Shown piece by piece: positions 35,928-43,831 of a DNA stretch of 64,000 bases. Where the stretch lies: contig NZ_BLWI01000013.1 in assembly GCF_013282155.1 (NCBI RefSeq), positions 62,001 through 126,000 of the forward strand. Direction: 5' to 3'. Numbering within the stretch: the first letter of the stretch is position 1; each line of letters begins with the position of its first letter. The notes under the pieces were generated by a model. That model ran no database searches, was not told the origin of the DNA, and saw only the letters and a list, made by a program, of their open reading frames with translations. The translations under genes were made by a program, and so were the position numbers. The DNA is from Sulfitobacter sp. HGT1 (GTDB taxonomy: Bacteria; Pseudomonadota; Alphaproteobacteria; Rhodobacterales; Rhodobacteraceae).

Positions 35928-37661
35928 ATGGCGGGGGCGAAAGCGTCAAATAAATATGCTATTGCACTGCGCCGCCAGAAAGCAGGCTTTGCGGTTATCG
36001 TGCTTTTCAGCGGCCTGATCAGCATTTTGATGCTCACCGGTTCAATCTATATGCTTCAGGTCTATGATCGGGTCCTGTCCAGCGGGTCAATCATCACATT
36101 GGTCGGCCTGTTCAGCATCGTCGTGGTCCTTTATCTTTTTTACGGGCTGTTTGATCTGCTGCGCCAACGCATGTTGTCACGGATCGGAACGCGACTGGAA
36201 TTCGATCTTGGCCGCGACAGTTTTGTGGCTCAACTACAGGCCTGTCAAAGCCGCGAAAACATCAAGGTTGATCCGCTTGGACAGCTCTCTGTCCTTAACC
36301 AGTTTTTGTCCGGCCCCTCTGCATCCAGCCTGTTTGATGTGCCATTTGTCCCGCTGTTTCTGGGCGTTCTTTTTATTGTCCATCCGGTTCTTGGATTGAT
36401 CGTCGTGGGCGGCGCTATGGCTGCCGCGCTTTCTGGGGTTCTTGCAGGGGTGATTGCGCGGCGGTGGCAAGACCGGCGCACTCAAGACGCGACAGTTCAG
36501 TCTGAATTCTCGACCGAGGCGATGCGAAATTCCGAAACCGTATTGGCGATGGGCATGCAGGGTTGCCTTGCGGATCATTGGCGCTCCATGCAGATCAAAA
36601 ACCTCGGCACCCAACAGCGGTCAGCCCGTGGGACTGAAATTCTTGCATCCTTTAGCAAAACTTTCAGGGTGCTGCTCCAGTCAACTATTCTGACCGTTGG
36701 CGCGGTGCTGGTTCTAAATGATCAAATCACACCGGGTATGATCATCGCTTCCTCGGTCCTTTCGGGCCGGGTTCTGGCACCGATTGATCAGGCGATCAGC
36801 CAGTGGCGCAGCATCGCAAAGACCCTGTTTGCCCATAGATCGCTGCATGATTTCTTTGAAAACACCCCTGATCGCGAAAGCAATATTGACCTCCCCAAAC
36901 CTGCGGGACGGATTACGGTAACGTCGCTTACGAAATTTTCCGACAATGCGGCCCATACGCAGCAAGAGCTTCTGCTGCAAAGTGTCAGCTTCAATCTTGA
37001 GCCGGGGGACGGGCTGGGCGTGATCGGCAAATCTGCGTCGGGCAAGTCGGTATTGGCCCGTCTTTTAGTCGGCGCATGGAAGCCAGATCGCGGCGAAGTG
37101 CAAATCGATGGTGCCGCCTTTGACAAATGGCCTGCGGGTGCAATCGGACGACATATCGGGTATCTGCCTCAATCCGTGATCTTGTTGCCCGGCACAATTG
37201 GTCAGAATATTGCCCGCTTTGACCCGCTTGCCACCGATGCCGACATTATCGCTGCAGCCAAGCTCGCGCGGGTCCACGACTTGATCCTGCGTCTGCCCAA
37301 TGGCTATGCGACCATGGTCGGCGGCAGATCCGGGACGCCCTTATCCGGGGGGCAAATCCAGCGCATTGGCCTTGCACGCGCGGTCATTTTTTCCCCTGCG
37401 CTGGTGGTCTTGGACGAACCCAACGCAAATCTTGACGGTGCTGGCGACGACGCCCTTGAAAGGGCGATTTCGGATTTACGGGCTGCGGGCAGCACGGTGA
37501 TCGTCATGGCCCACAGACCAAGCGCTATTGCCGCAGTGAATAAAATTCTCGTTCTTGATCAAGGGCGTATGACAAGGTTTGACACGAAAGAGAATGTTAT
37601 GGGTACCGCCAACACCCCGCGGGCGACACATGTTCGAGAACAACTCTCCAAGCAAGCCTGA
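35928..37661 (+). CDS. Type I secretion ABC transporter (PrtD/PrsD type)
   Basis: A 577-residue fused permease/ATPase. The membrane domain (residues ~15-310) starts 'FAVIVLFSGLISILMLTGSIYMLQVYDRVL', the usual PrtD opening. The ATPase shows Walker A 'GKSASGKSVLA', the Q-loop 'GYLPQSVIL', the signature 'LSGGQIQRIGLARAV', Walker B 'LVVLDEPNANLD' and the switch His in 'MAHRPS'. It has no C39 peptidase domain, so the substrates are unprocessed RTX-type proteins. AGGAG at 35915-35919 fits the ATG at 35928 better than that at 35922. Partner adaptor: the HlyD gene at 27197. Confidence 0.9.
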   Translation: MAGAKASNKYAIALRRQKAGFAVIVLFSGLISILMLTGSIYMLQVYDRVLSSGSIITLVGLFSIVVVLYLFYGLFDLLRQRMLSRIGTRLEFDLGRDSFVAQLQACQSRENIKVDPLGQLSVLNQFLSGPSASSLFDVPFVPLFLGVLFIVHPVLGLIVVGGAMAAALSGVLAGVIARRWQDRRTQDATVQSEFSTEAMRNSETVLAMGMQGCLADHWRSMQIKNLGTQQRSARGTEILASFSKTFRVLLQSTILTVGAVLVLNDQITPGMIIASSVLSGRVLAPIDQAISQWRSIAKTLFAHRSLHDFFENTPDRESNIDLPKPAGRITVTSLTKFSDNAAHTQQELLLQSVSFNLEPGDGLGVIGKSASGKSVLARLLVGAWKPDRGEVQIDGAAFDKWPAGAIGRHIGYLPQSVILLPGTIGQNIARFDPLATDADIIAAAKLARVHDLILRLPNGYATMVGGRSGTPLSGGQIQRIGLARAVIFSPALVVLDEPNANLDGAGDDALERAISDLRAAGSTVIVMAHRPSAIAAVNKILVLDQGRMTRFDTKENVMGTANTPRATHVREQLSKQA

Positions 37662-37735
37662 TGAGTTTTCATATGCTTTTTGGCTTTTAGCATGGCCATT
37701 CCTCCAACCCGGATCGCGCAGGGGGCCCGCTTGTT

Positions 37736-37906
37736 CTAGCTGTCAGGTCGCGGTATTTTGGCCAGCACCTTGGTAGAAAGCGGCCCAAGACCCTCCGGGT
37801 GTTCGACCCTCGGGTAACGACCGATTTTGACCATCGCAAAAATATCATGAAAGCCGGGTTCGGGGCGTGGCTCCCAAAAAACCTGTAATGCAGATGGACC
37901 GTGTCT
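37736..37906 (-). pseudogene. C-terminal fragment of an unidentified gene
   Basis: A frame without any upstream start codon encodes about 55 residues ending at TAG 37736-37738. The peptide reads like a real protein end: 'VFWEPRPEPGFHDIFAMVK' followed by 'IGRYPRVEHPEGLGPLSTK'. An upstream in-frame TGA closes the frame at the junction with the DUF2322-like frame. I do not recognise the family. It looks like the remaining tail of a gene whose front was lost by rearrangement. Confidence 0.4.
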
Positions 37907-37908
37907 TC

Positions 37909-38238
37909 TTAAGCTTCAAAAAGCCGTATGCTCAAAGGATCAGCGCCACCGACGATTTCCAGCAAGCGGTCGATGTTTGGATGCGCGCCCGGGCGGTTCC
38001 TCGCATCTTCTGTGTGCTCGGCAAACACGGCAAGGCCATGTGCGGCGGCTTCTGCATCCAAAGTGCCGAAGCTCTGCTCCAGATACCGATAGACGGCGAG
38101 CGAACCCTGCTTGCCGGGCTGGTTTTCGATAGACGAGACAACGATACCAGTCGGGTCGATAAGGTCGATGCGAGCGAGGCCCTCGATTGACGGAAGCAGT
38201 TGCAGATTGTTCTTGAACGAAACAGTGGGCTGGATCAG
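37909..38238 (-). pseudogene. DUF2322-like frame lacking a normal start codon
   Basis: A continuous 109-codon frame on the minus strand, closed by TAA at 37909-37911. The inferred peptide contains 'SFKNNLQLLPSIEGLARIDL', 'VVSSIENQPGKQGSLAVYRYL', 'GLAVFAEHTEDARNRPGAHP' and 'NIDRLLEIVGGADPLSIRL'. This resembles the DUF2322 family as I recall it (function unknown). There is no ATG, GTG or TTG in the frame. The best candidate start is CTG at 38238, so the gene is either 5'-truncated, uses a rare start, or lost its ATG by mutation. The frame stays open to 38271, where it runs into a TTGCAAGGT element. Confidence 0.5.
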
Positions 38239-38383
38239 CGCGAAATCCTTTTTGGAAATTATTGCAAGGTGTTAAGCAGTTTTTGAACGCTGATACTAGG
38301 CCATATAGACTGATAGATAATTTCGATGGGAGGTTGCGTTCAAAGTGGATCATGACTGGGTTGATAAAATCTGAAATAGCAAC

Positions 38384-39250
38384 TCAGACTTTGACCTCAT
38401 TCCAAAGGGCACTCACCGGGAGAGCAAACCTTCGGTCACCAAAGGTGAACTTTTCTTGACCCGGGTAAAAGACAATCCCTGTACATGTCCTGCTGCGACC
38501 GGGCCCGTCTTTTGAGAACCATTTGAGGTGTTTGAAGTCATCACTGCAGACCGATGCAGACGCTTTGATTTCAACACAGACAAGAAGGCTGCCGCCGTCG
38601 ATCAGGATGTCAATCTCGCGCTGGTCAGCAACCTGCATCGGGACAGCGCGCAGCAGCTCGTTCAAAACAAAGCTCTCCAGTAGACCGCCCAAGGCCTGCC
38701 AATTGTTTTCGATGGAGAAGGTATCTTTGGTGAAACGACGCAAGGCACAGGCGATGCCTGAATCCGCGAAATGGTATTTTGGGTTCTTAATTTCCCGCTT
38801 GCTCACACCTGATGTCCAGGCTCCCAGCTTGATAGGCATCGACAACCGTATCAGGATATCCAGATATTGTTCGACCGTAACAGGTTGCAACCTGCTCAGT
38901 TTGGCAAGTTCCGAGATGTTGATTTCTTGAGCTGAGCGCGCCGCCATCTGGTCGATCACGATACGCAGGCCATCAGGCTTTCAAACCAGGTTGATATCAC
39001 CCACATCGCGCTCGACGACCGCATCTATATAATCCCAACACTGCGGCTGGCGGGATCTAAGTGGCAGCATTCAGGCTTCAGGAAAGCCACCTTCCAGAAT
39101 GAGATCAATGTAATCGCTTCGGCTGGCTGGCTCTGGGTCTGCCACTTGCCCTAGCTTCGGGTCTTTTTGCATCGCCCAATCCAAGAGGCGACTGACGGGC
39201 GCTCTTTTGACTTCCGCGACTGACGAGGGCCAGAGCTTGAGTGTTCGGCT
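38384..39250 (-). pseudogene. Broken DUF4143-type AAA ATPase
   Basis: The minus strand encodes the C-terminal two-thirds of an ATPase of the AAA_14/DUF4143 family, in fragments. From about 39245 the frame reads 'TLKLWPSSVAEVKRAPVS' and '...SRSDYIDLILEGGFPEA', then a stop. 'WDYIDAVVERDVGDINLV' follows and is again stopped. A third segment (38959-38384, 191 residues) contains the wHTH region 'INISELAKLSRLQPVTVEQYLDIL', 'YHFADSGIACAL', 'GGLLESFVLNELLRA' and the nuclease-like 'REIDILIDGGSLLVCVEIKAS'. The Walker motifs are missing: the upstream part is cut by the IS3 element. It belongs to a different subgroup from the intact ATPase at 40824. Confidence 0.75.
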
Positions 39251-40372
39251 TGTTTTTGATGTTGCAAGCGGCGTTGCCCACTGCCCGCAGGATATTGCGG
39301 AGCAATGCACGAGAACGTGAGTGCCGCGAACGTGCGGTGCGGTTGGCGATGGAACACCGTGATGCGTATCGGAGCGAAGCTGCTTTAGTCACAGCGATTG
39401 CAAGCAAATTAGGCTGTTCGCCAGACAGTCTTCGCGTTTGGGTCCGGCAGGCCCGGCGTGGTGGTGGCGAACGGTCGGGCCAATCCAGCGCCGAGAAGGC
39501 GCGGATCAAGGCGTTAGAGCGCGAGGTGCGCGAACAACGGCAAGCCAATGAGATTCTGAAGAAAGCATCAGCGTATTTTGCCCCCCTCTGGTGACCTTGC
39601 TGCGCAAGGCACTGCCGGGCATTGGGGCGGAGCTCGACCGCCCGTTTGGCAAGCAACTGCTTTCATTGAAGAACATCGCGGTGCGTTCGGGGGTGAGCCG
39701 ATGTGAAAAATACTGCAAATCGCCCAGTCCACATATGATGAACGGCGCGCCATCGCGCGTGATCGTGATCGTGATCGGGCTTCAGCTCGGGCGATGGCGA
39801 ACGCTGATCTGTGCGTTAAGATCAATGCTGCCTGGGAAGAGAACCGCAAGCTCTATAGCGCGCAGAGGATCTGGCATGTCTTACTGCGCGATAATCAGGA
39901 GATCGCACGATGCAAGGTGGAACGGTTGATGCGCAGTCCGGGCATCAAGGGCGTGGTCTGCGGCAAAAAAGTTGTCACGACCAATTCGGACACCTCACAG
40001 CCGTGCCCTGACGACAAGGTAAACCGCTTGTTCAAGGCAGATCGGCCCAACCAACTCTGGGTCTCTGACTTCACATACGTCCCGACGTGGTCCGGAACGG
40101 TCTATGTCGCTTTCGTCATTGATGTCTTCGCCCATCGCATCGTCGGCTGGCGCGTATCTACGTCAATGGCAACGCAGTTCGTTCTCGGCGCTTTGGATCA
40201 AGCAATCTGGCAAATAAAAACACCTGATAACAATGCCTTGGTTCACCACTCAGACCGTGGATCGCAATATCTCTCGATCAAGTATACCGATCGCCTTGTC
40301 GAATTCGGTATTGATCCATCGGTTGGAACAGTCGGCGATTCCTATGACAATGCTCTCGCTGAATGCGTCATT
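39241..40372 (+). mobile_element. Degenerate IS3-family insertion sequence
   Basis: OrfA (39241-39594) keeps the IS3 helix-turn-helix and leucine zipper: 'RECRERAVRLAMEHRDAYRSE', 'KLGCSPDSLRVWVRQ' and 'IKALEREVREQRQANEILKKASAYFA'. OrfB is damaged. 'AELDRPFGK' and 'FIEEHRGAFG' lie in different frames, and 'EPM' is followed by an in-frame TGA near 39705 before 'KILQIAQSTYDERRA'. The DDE part reads well from 39794: 'NQLWVSDFTYVPTWSG', 'VHHSDRGSQYLSI' and 'VGDSYDNALAE' with all three acidic residues. The 3' third (the usual 'LEWVDWFNNRR' end) is missing; the frame runs into unrelated DNA at about 40372. It is non-functional. Confidence 0.85.
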
Positions 40373-40413
40373 GACCTGTTCGGCCGGACTCCGAACTTGC
40401 TCTGGCGGGTCGG

Positions 40414-40620
40414 CCATCCTTCTGGCCTTTAAGCGACACCGGCGCGGACATCCGCGATCCCGCCAAATCCATGTAATCATTATAAGAGTATCCCGCAGCC
40501 GGTACCATTTTTTGCAATTCCTCATAGCCCGTGACGAACGTAATAGCGGGGCGGCCTGTCGGCCGGGAAACACTATGGCAGAAACGAACAATACCACGAG
40601 ACGGCGCAAGAAAGCGGAGC
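40414..40620 (+). repeat. Diverged direct copy of the mobilisation-gene leader (copy A)
   Basis: This segment matches 43363-43570 along its length: TCCTTCTGGCCTT, GAGTATCCC versus GGGTATCCC, TTGCAATT versus CTGCAATT, GACGAACG, and GCGGCCTGTCGGCCGGGAAACA versus GCGGCCTGTTGGCCGGGAAACA (each in pieces). By eye about three-quarters of positions agree. In both copies a small GGCC/GGCC hairpin stands just before an ATG. Copy A abuts the truncated IS3 OrfB. Confidence 0.7.
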
Positions 40621-40700
40621 GGGGCAACCGCGTGGATATACCAACTGGCAGCCGTCGTCCGTCAGGATGCTGCCGGAACGGGCGGAGCGACTTCGATTAG
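40575..40700 (+). pseudogene. Truncated copy of the small mobilisation accessory gene
   Basis: The ATG at 40575 follows the repeated leader and opens 'MAETNNTTRRRKKAERGN', the counterpart of 'MTETVKPARRRTKAEKVD' at 43520. After about 18 codons the similarity stops and the frame ends at 40700 with 41 residues. It is a remnant of a duplicated mob-region gene, cut when the following sequence was acquired or lost. Confidence 0.55.
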
Positions 40701-40784
40701 TTGAGTGAATTTTAGGGCAAAGCCTATTTGTTACTTCAAGTTACATTTGAAATTGGCCTGTAACACTAACTGCACACCAATTTA

Positions 40785-40823
40785 ACCTTGCAAACCTTCC
40801 ATTGCATGGAATAATTGCAAGGT
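40785..40823. promoter_or_regulatory. Two-tier palindrome at the start of the DUF4143 ATPase gene
   Basis: Outer arms ACCTTGCAA (40785-40793) and TTGCAAGGT (40815-40823) and inner arms TTCCAT (40797-40802) and ATGGAA (40806-40811) share one centre at 40804. The right outer arm ends directly before the ATG at 40824 and includes its only purine tract (AAGG). A protein bound here would block translation initiation or transcription. A right-half copy (GGAAATTATTGCAAGGT) stands at 38254-38270. Confidence 0.55.
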
Positions 40824-41987
40824 ATGTATATCCGCCAAACTCACCAACTTGTGCAATCCGCACTGGAGGACCAAGCCGCTGTAGTCCTCCTTGGCCCCCG
40901 ACAGGTAGGGAAAACCACGCTTGCTCTCGACGTCGCTTCGGAGCGACCATCGGTATACCTCGATCTTGAACGTGAGGCGGACCGGCAGATCCTGACCGAA
41001 CCGGATCTCTATCTGGATGAACAGGCGGGAAAACTCGTCATCCTCGACGAGGTGCAGCAGATGCCTGGCCTCTTCAAGACACTGCGTGGTCAGATCGACC
41101 AGCGCAGACGGGCCGGGTTTCGGACGGGACAGTTTCTGCTTCTGGGGTCAGCCTCAAATGTCCTCTTGCAACAATCGGCAGAGTCCCTTGCCGGGCGTGT
41201 ACGGTATATCGAAATGCCCCCTCTGCAACTTACCGAGGTGGGCGCAGATCAGTTGAATAGGCTCTGGCTGCGTGGCGGCTTCCCTGACAGTTTTCTGGCT
41301 GGGAGCGATCAGGCCAGCATGGACTGGCGTCTGGATTTCCTGCGCACATATCTGGAGCGTGACATCCCTGCCCTTGGGCCGCGTATTCCCGCCGCGACAT
41401 TGCGGCGCTTTTGGACCATGTTGGCGCATGTCCAAGGCGGCTTGCTGAATGCCGCCGCACTTGCTGAAGGGCTCGGTGTGTCGGGCCAAACCATCGGTCG
41501 TTATCTCGATCTGCTCGTCGATCTCATGCTGGTCCGGCGGCTGCAGCCGTGGCATGAGAATGTCGGAAAGCGCCTGGTGAAATCGCCAAAAATCTATGTG
41601 AGGGACAGCGGGATCGTGCATGCGCTGTTGAGTATTGGTACGACCGAGGGCTTGCTCGGGCACCCTGTCGTTGGCGGCAGTTGGGAGGGGTTCTGCATCG
41701 AGGCCCTTCTGGCGGCGGCACCCGCTGGCACCGAGCCCTTTTTCTATCGTACCTCTGCCGGAGCTGAACTTGATTTGGTCCTTCGTCTGCCCGGTGGCGA
41801 GATTTGGGCCATCGAGATCAAACGTACGACGACACCCAAGGTCTCGCGCGGATTCCACACGGGTGCGGAAGATATCAAGGCCAACCGGAAGCTGCTGATC
41901 TACGCTGGAGAGCGTGACGTTCCCGTAGCTGAAAACATTCGTGCAATGCCTCTTGAACAGGGAATCGGGCTGTTGAAAGAAATCTAG
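40824..41987 (+). CDS. AAA_14/DUF4143 ATP-binding protein
   Basis: A 387-residue P-loop ATPase. Walker A is 'LLGPRQVGKTTLA' (residues ~23-35), Walker B is 'GKLVILDEVQQMPG', and sensor 'LLLGSAS' follows. 'LWLRGGFPDSFLAG' and 'FLRTYLERDIPALGP' mark the transition to DUF4143. The C-terminal half has a winged-helix part 'NAAALAEGLGVSGQTIGRYLDLLVDLMLVRRLQPW' (in pieces), 'KIYVRDSGIVHALL' and 'GAELDLVLRLPGGEIWAIEIKRT', the degenerate nuclease-like fold. The cellular role is not established; such genes are common on mobile DNA. A TTG at 40815 is an alternative start. It stands alone, flanked by remnants. Confidence 0.85.
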   Translation: MYIRQTHQLVQSALEDQAAVVLLGPRQVGKTTLALDVASERPSVYLDLEREADRQILTEPDLYLDEQAGKLVILDEVQQMPGLFKTLRGQIDQRRRAGFRTGQFLLLGSASNVLLQQSAESLAGRVRYIEMPPLQLTEVGADQLNRLWLRGGFPDSFLAGSDQASMDWRLDFLRTYLERDIPALGPRIPAATLRRFWTMLAHVQGGLLNAAALAEGLGVSGQTIGRYLDLLVDLMLVRRLQPWHENVGKRLVKSPKIYVRDSGIVHALLSIGTTEGLLGHPVVGGSWEGFCIEALLAAAPAGTEPFFYRTSAGAELDLVLRLPGGEIWAIEIKRTTTPKVSRGFHTGAEDIKANRKLLIYAGERDVPVAENIRAMPLEQGIGLLKEI

Positions 41988-42328
41988 CGCCGCGTCTGTT
42001 CGTTCCGAGCGGCGCATGCTTAGGACGCGTTGGACTTAGACAAAGGATTGAGTCTCGACGGCTTCCGGAAGTTTGCAGGATCACGCAAACAAACGGCAGG
42101 TACTCGTGGTAGGCGGCTTTCGCGCTTCGCATGTCTACCGATGTGCCCGTTGGCATGAACTACTGGTCGCAGCGGTCGGCCCGTCCAAATCGGGTATCTC
42201 CAATCGTCCACCCATACCCAGACCACAGGGTTCGGGTATCGCTCAGGCCAGCCACATTCAAGGCGAGCGTCCAGCAGCGATGCATCTGATCTGCACGACA
42301 ATCGCCAAGAAGACGCCGTTCCAGATCA
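41988..42328. other. Intergenic region without recognised features
   Basis: This 341-bp stretch lies between the convergent ends of the DUF4143 ATPase gene and the unknown gene at 42329. Short frames on both strands show no family resemblance or ribosome-binding sites. It may be decayed coding DNA. Confidence 0.35.
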
Positions 42329-42829
42329 TCAGAGGTCGTTGTAGCTCCGGAACATATCGTAAATTGTCTTAATGCAAAGTTCGTAACCGCCAGCTTCTCC
42401 CTCCATGTACATCTGTTGGACCTGGATCTTCAGTTCGTCTTCCGTCTCAATCTCAAACGCCGCATCGTGCGCAAATTTTGAGATGAATTGCTCAGTTTCA
42501 TCCTCCGAGAGATCGTAAAGATTACCGGGAGTGAACCATTCAACGACCGAAGAACCATCAATCATGTCATGCAGGCTCCGCAGCATCGTTCCATGCGCCG
42601 AAGGTGGGCGACAGTACATGTCATGCATGGCCCTCAAAGCGTCGGTCAGCTCGTCATGCTCGCCGATCAGGCGCAAATCAGTGTTGGCATTCAGGCCACG
42701 GCGAGAAGCTTCCGGAGGGGAGGTATGGACAGCACGAGGTGGCATATTGCAGATCGCACTGAACACCATGTTGTCGTGGAGCGGGTGTTCGGGCTGTTCG
42801 CGTTCATAAGCTGCGACAAGGTAGTACAT
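42329..42829 (-). CDS. Unknown 166-residue acidic protein
   Basis: The predicted protein is acidic and rich in Met, His, Asp and Glu, with no signal peptide or membrane segment. The middle holds 'ALRAMHDMYCRPPSAHGTMLRSL', and the C-terminal part is probably helical ('DETEQFISKFAHDAAFEIETEDELKIQVQQMYMEGEAGGYE', in pieces). An AGAGGAC stands just before the ATG on the minus strand, supporting translation. I recognise no family. It lies between the two copies of the mob leader, together with the DUF4143 ATPase. Confidence 0.5.
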   Translation of the reverse strand: MYYLVAAYEREQPEHPLHDNMVFSAICNMPPRAVHTSPPEASRRGLNANTDLRLIGEHDELTDALRAMHDMYCRPPSAHGTMLRSLHDMIDGSSVVEWFTPGNLYDLSEDETEQFISKFAHDAAFEIETEDELKIQVQQMYMEGEAGGYELCIKTIYDMFRSYNDL

Positions 42830-43362
42830 TTAAGTCCTCTCAGATTGCCGGGTGTTGGTCGGCGTTACAACAAGCAGAGATCGGTGGCCGGACCTGTCTG
42901 TCCAGAAATGTCTCGGCTTCACCCGATCTCTTAAATGTATAAAGGAGCAGATTTTCGAGTTTACTACGGCTGCGAAGGTCATGGGTGATGGCTTTATGTG
43001 GATAACCTGCAAAGCAAGGTATTTTGACTAGGGAGCAGTCTCCGAAACGGGTGCCGGCTCGCGGATCATACTGCAATTTGTGAACCGGGCGGCACTCGCG
43101 CCGACACTGAACAGCCCAAGGTCAAAGACCAAGATTAGCTTGCCAGATCCGCGGCAAAGGCCCCTGAATCTTTGAGAACTGTCGGGTCCTGCTTTGTCAT
43201 TACCGTTGCGCGTGAGAAGATCGGCGCGACGGCCATCGCGTGGCGGCCCCAATTCGGCCCCGCCGATTTTGACCAGCGTAAAGGAGGACCGCTCCACGTT
43301 GATGAGAATCTTTATTTACAACTGCGACCGGAATCCAGACATGCTCTGACGGATCGACTGAT
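42830..43362. other. Intergenic region upstream of the mob leader
   Basis: A 533-bp stretch with no convincing gene. Short frames on both strands overlap each other and lack start signals. The DNA is of mixed composition and probably includes decayed sequence, as in the neighbouring scar region. Confidence 0.35.
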
Positions 43363-43519
43363 CCTTCTGGCCTTCAAGCGGCCCCGGCCTAGGCAATACC
43401 GTTCCCCTAAATACAGGTTATCCACATAAGGGTATCCCCCAGTCGATACCGTTTTCTGCAATTTCTCATAGCTCAGCGACGAACGAAACAGCGGAGCGGC
43501 CTGTTGGCCGGGAAACATC
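43363..43519 (+). repeat. Mobilisation-gene leader, copy B; candidate oriT
   Basis: The functional-looking counterpart of the repeat at 40414. It contains 'TTATCCACATAAGGGTATCC' at about 43416-43435, a GGCC-TGTT-GGCC hairpin near 43497-43508, and leads into the small gene at 43520. Conserved leader DNA beside mobilisation genes often includes the nick region, so oriT is a candidate function here. No nic site can be identified by eye. Confidence 0.45.
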
Positions 43520-43831
43520 ATGACAGAAACGGTAAAACCTGCGAGGCGGCGGACAAAGGCGGAAAAGGTAGACCATGCGATGTATGCGCAGCGGTCCACG
43601 GACCGGAAGCGGGCGGCAGATCTGACCCGCCTCAGCATTTGGGTGCCGGCAACGGAGAAGACCGCCTTCAAGAACGCGGCGGACGCGTCGGTGGCCCGGT
43701 TTATGGGAGAAATGTCCCGTCAGACGTGCGGCGTCTGCGCAAAGCCGCTCGCCTCGCGGACCGCCAAGCCGAAGCCCAAGCCAAGGCGCAGGCTGCTCGA
43801 TCCGCGTCAGATGGTGCTGGACCTCGGCTAA
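43520..43831 (+). CDS. Small mobilisation accessory protein (MobC/RHH-like)
   Basis: A 103-residue very basic protein. The N-terminal 20 residues are Arg/Lys-rich. 'DLTRLSIWVPATEKTAFKNAADASVARF' (in pieces) resembles the beta strand and first helix of ribbon-helix-helix accessory proteins that bind oriT. The C-terminal tail contains Cys residues (CGVCAKP) and many Lys/Pro. It lies between the candidate oriT and the relaxase gene, with which it is convergent and overlaps by 4 bp (CTAA). A truncated homologue is at 40575. Confidence 0.55.
   Translation: MTETVKPARRRTKAEKVDHAMYAQRSTDRKRAADLTRLSIWVPATEKTAFKNAADASVARFMGEMSRQTCGVCAKPLASRTAKPKPKPRRRLLDPRQMVLDLG

Noticed and set aside
37867-38190. 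Plus-strand frame of 107 codons in the scar region
   Set aside because: It is the opposite strand of the DUF2322-like frame, which has the better protein pattern.
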